From Phycisphaerae bacterium (GTDB lineage Bacteria; Planctomycetota; Phycisphaerae; Phycisphaerales; SM1A02): a DNA stretch of 5,668 bases. Shown here piece after piece: positions 4,620 through 5,668 of this stretch (the first letter of the stretch is position 1; each line of letters begins with the position of its first letter). The notes below the pieces were generated by a model that was not told where the DNA came from, searched no databases, and saw only the letters and a program-made list of their open reading frames with translations. The stretch is from contig NYSW01000122.1 of the NCBI GenBank assembly GCA_002683195.1, positions 1-5,668 on the forward strand. The letters are read 5' to 3'. The position numbers were made by a program, and so were the translations under genes.

Positions 4620-5668
4620 ATGATTCGTACACTCACGATCGCCGCAGCCGCGATGTTTGCCGGCACTGCACTCGCTCAGGACGCCGCTCCCAAGACACTC
4701 ACAATCGGTGACAAGGCGCCCCAGATGGACGTCCAGGTCATGAAAGGGAAACTCCCTGCCAAGCTCGACGACGGCACTGTCCAGGTTGTTGAATTCTGGG
4801 CAACCTGGTGCGGTCCATGCAAGACCAGCATGCCTCATCTGTCCAAGCTTCAGAAGGACTACAAAGACCAAGGGGTCACCATCATCGGTATCTCGGACGA
4901 GACCGAGGACAAGGTCAAAGAATTCATCAACAGTGGCGACTGGCCCCAGAAGACCGGGTACACGATTGCGATCGACAAGAATCGAAAGACCAACAACGAC
5001 TACATGAAGGCTTCGAACTCTCGTGGCATCCCCACCGCGTTCATCGTGGGCAAGACCGGTCTCATCGAATGGATCGGACACCCCATGTCGATGGACAAGC
5101 CCCTGGCTGACATCGTCGCCGGCACCTATGACCGCGAAGCGGCCAAGGTCGCCATGGCCAAGGAAAAGGCCTTCGAAGCCAAGCAGCAGGAAATGCAGCA
5201 GAAGATGATGGCGGCCTACCAGCAGCAGGACTGGGATGCGATGATCAAGATTCTCAACGAAGGCATGGCCGAAGCCCCCAAGGAGATGGTCTCTCAGATG
5301 ATGATGCAGAAGTATCAGATTCTGAACATGGCCAACCGCTCGAAGGATGCCAACGCAGCCGCTCGCGCCATGGTCGACACCTACGGTGACAACAGCATGA
5401 TGATGAACCAGCTCGCCTGGATGATGGCCACCAACAAGGAGCTGGTGGATCCCGACATGTCCATCGCGAAGGACGCCATCGATCGCGCCAACACCGACAC
5501 CGGTGGCAACGACGCCAACGTCCTCGATACCTACGCCGTCGTTCTCTGGGAGATGGGCGACAAGGACAACGCCATCAAGATGCAGAAGATGGCGATCGAG
5601 AACTCGGACAACGCGGACATGACCGCCGAGTTCCAGGCTCGACTCGACGAGTGGATGAACGAGATGAA
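4620..5668 (+). CDS. Secreted TlpA-like thioredoxin with methionine-rich TPR-like C-terminus (3' end outside window)
   Basis: The frame opens at ATG 4620 behind a perfect Shine-Dalgarno site and remains open for 349 codons to the window edge with no stop. Residues 1-19 form a signal peptide (MIRTLTIAAAAMFAGTALA, cleavage after ALA), so the protein acts in the periplasm. Residues 25-165 are a thioredoxin/TlpA domain: VVEFWATWCGPCKTSMPHL (56-74) carries the WCGPC redox site (Cys64, Cys67), and GIPTAFIV (136-143) carries the cis-proline (Pro138). A helical linker (170-200) leads to a TPR-like part (about 200-335) with DWDAMIKILNEGM, MNQLAWMMAT and VLDTYAVVLWEMGDKDNAI, a layout seen in planctomycete thiol-disulfide isomerases. 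Methionine is strikingly common: 23 of residues 191-349, often at helix positions where TPRs carry Leu. The family reduces or exchanges disulfides on secreted or cytochrome proteins; the specific partner is unknown. It is divergent from folD. Confidence 0.9.
   Translation, partial: MIRTLTIAAAAMFAGTALAQDAAPKTLTIGDKAPQMDVQVMKGKLPAKLDDGTVQVVEFWATWCGPCKTSMPHLSKLQKDYKDQGVTIIGISDETEDKVKEFINSGDWPQKTGYTIAIDKNRKTNNDYMKASNSRGIPTAFIVGKTGLIEWIGHPMSMDKPLADIVAGTYDREAAKVAMAKEKAFEAKQQEMQQKMMAAYQQQDWDAMIKILNEGMAEAPKEMVSQMMMQKYQILNMANRSKDANAAARAMVDTYGDNSMMMNQLAWMMATNKELVDPDMSIAKDAIDRANTDTGGNDANVLDTYAVVLWEMGDKDNAIKMQKMAIENSDNADMTAEFQARLDEWMNEM

Noticed and set aside
4584..5081. A 165-codon minus-strand open frame
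   Set aside because: It is antisense to the TlpA-like gene, whose signal peptide, WCGPC motif and perfect Shine-Dalgarno site establish the plus strand as coding.

Overview
The window is GC-rich bacterial DNA that best fits a Planctomycetota genome, probably Phycisphaerae-like and from an uncultured organism. The evidence is a long-form PurC, a TlpA-like thioredoxin with a TPR-like tail, a cytoplasmic GH10-like protein, and scarce Shine-Dalgarno sites. This placement is an inference from protein character, not a database result. Nearly all of the window is coding, and no gene-free stretch exceeds 300 bases.

Layout. (1) Bases 2-403, plus strand: an internal piece of an HflK-type SPFH protein, cut at both ends. 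(2) At about base 403 this gene stops abruptly inside conserved sequence and abuts, tail to tail, a minus-strand fragment of mfd (transcription-repair coupling factor) that is itself cut inside conserved sequence. Base composition and arginine codon use change at the same point. The join looks like a chimeric assembly junction or a rearrangement breakpoint, so the first 400 bases may not belong to this genome. The mfd fragment also carries an apparent one-base frameshift. (3) Bases 403-2606, minus strand: a tight operon read GH10-like protein, ComEA-like helix-hairpin-helix protein, then mfd. The first two genes overlap as TTGA and the last two overlap by 11 bases. (4) Bases 2666-3604, plus strand: purC, divergent from the operon. 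(5) Bases 3673-4539, minus strand: folD, convergent with purC, with a strong shared hairpin between them. (6) From 4620, plus strand: a secreted TlpA-like thioredoxin running off the window end, with the only perfect Shine-Dalgarno site seen.

How the genes relate. PurC (purine synthesis) and FolD (one-carbon folate metabolism) are linked metabolically because purine synthesis consumes 10-formyl-THF. The FolD here has replaced three residues central to catalysis in the family. The GH10-like protein lacks both catalytic glutamates. The TlpA-like protein has an intact CxxC site but an exceptionally methionine-rich C-terminal half. I see no CRISPR array, mobile element, tRNA or rRNA, and no clear new defence or mobile system. 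The most noteworthy signals are the altered FolD and GH10 active sites, the methionine-rich thioredoxin, the apparently leaderless promoters, and the chimeric junction.
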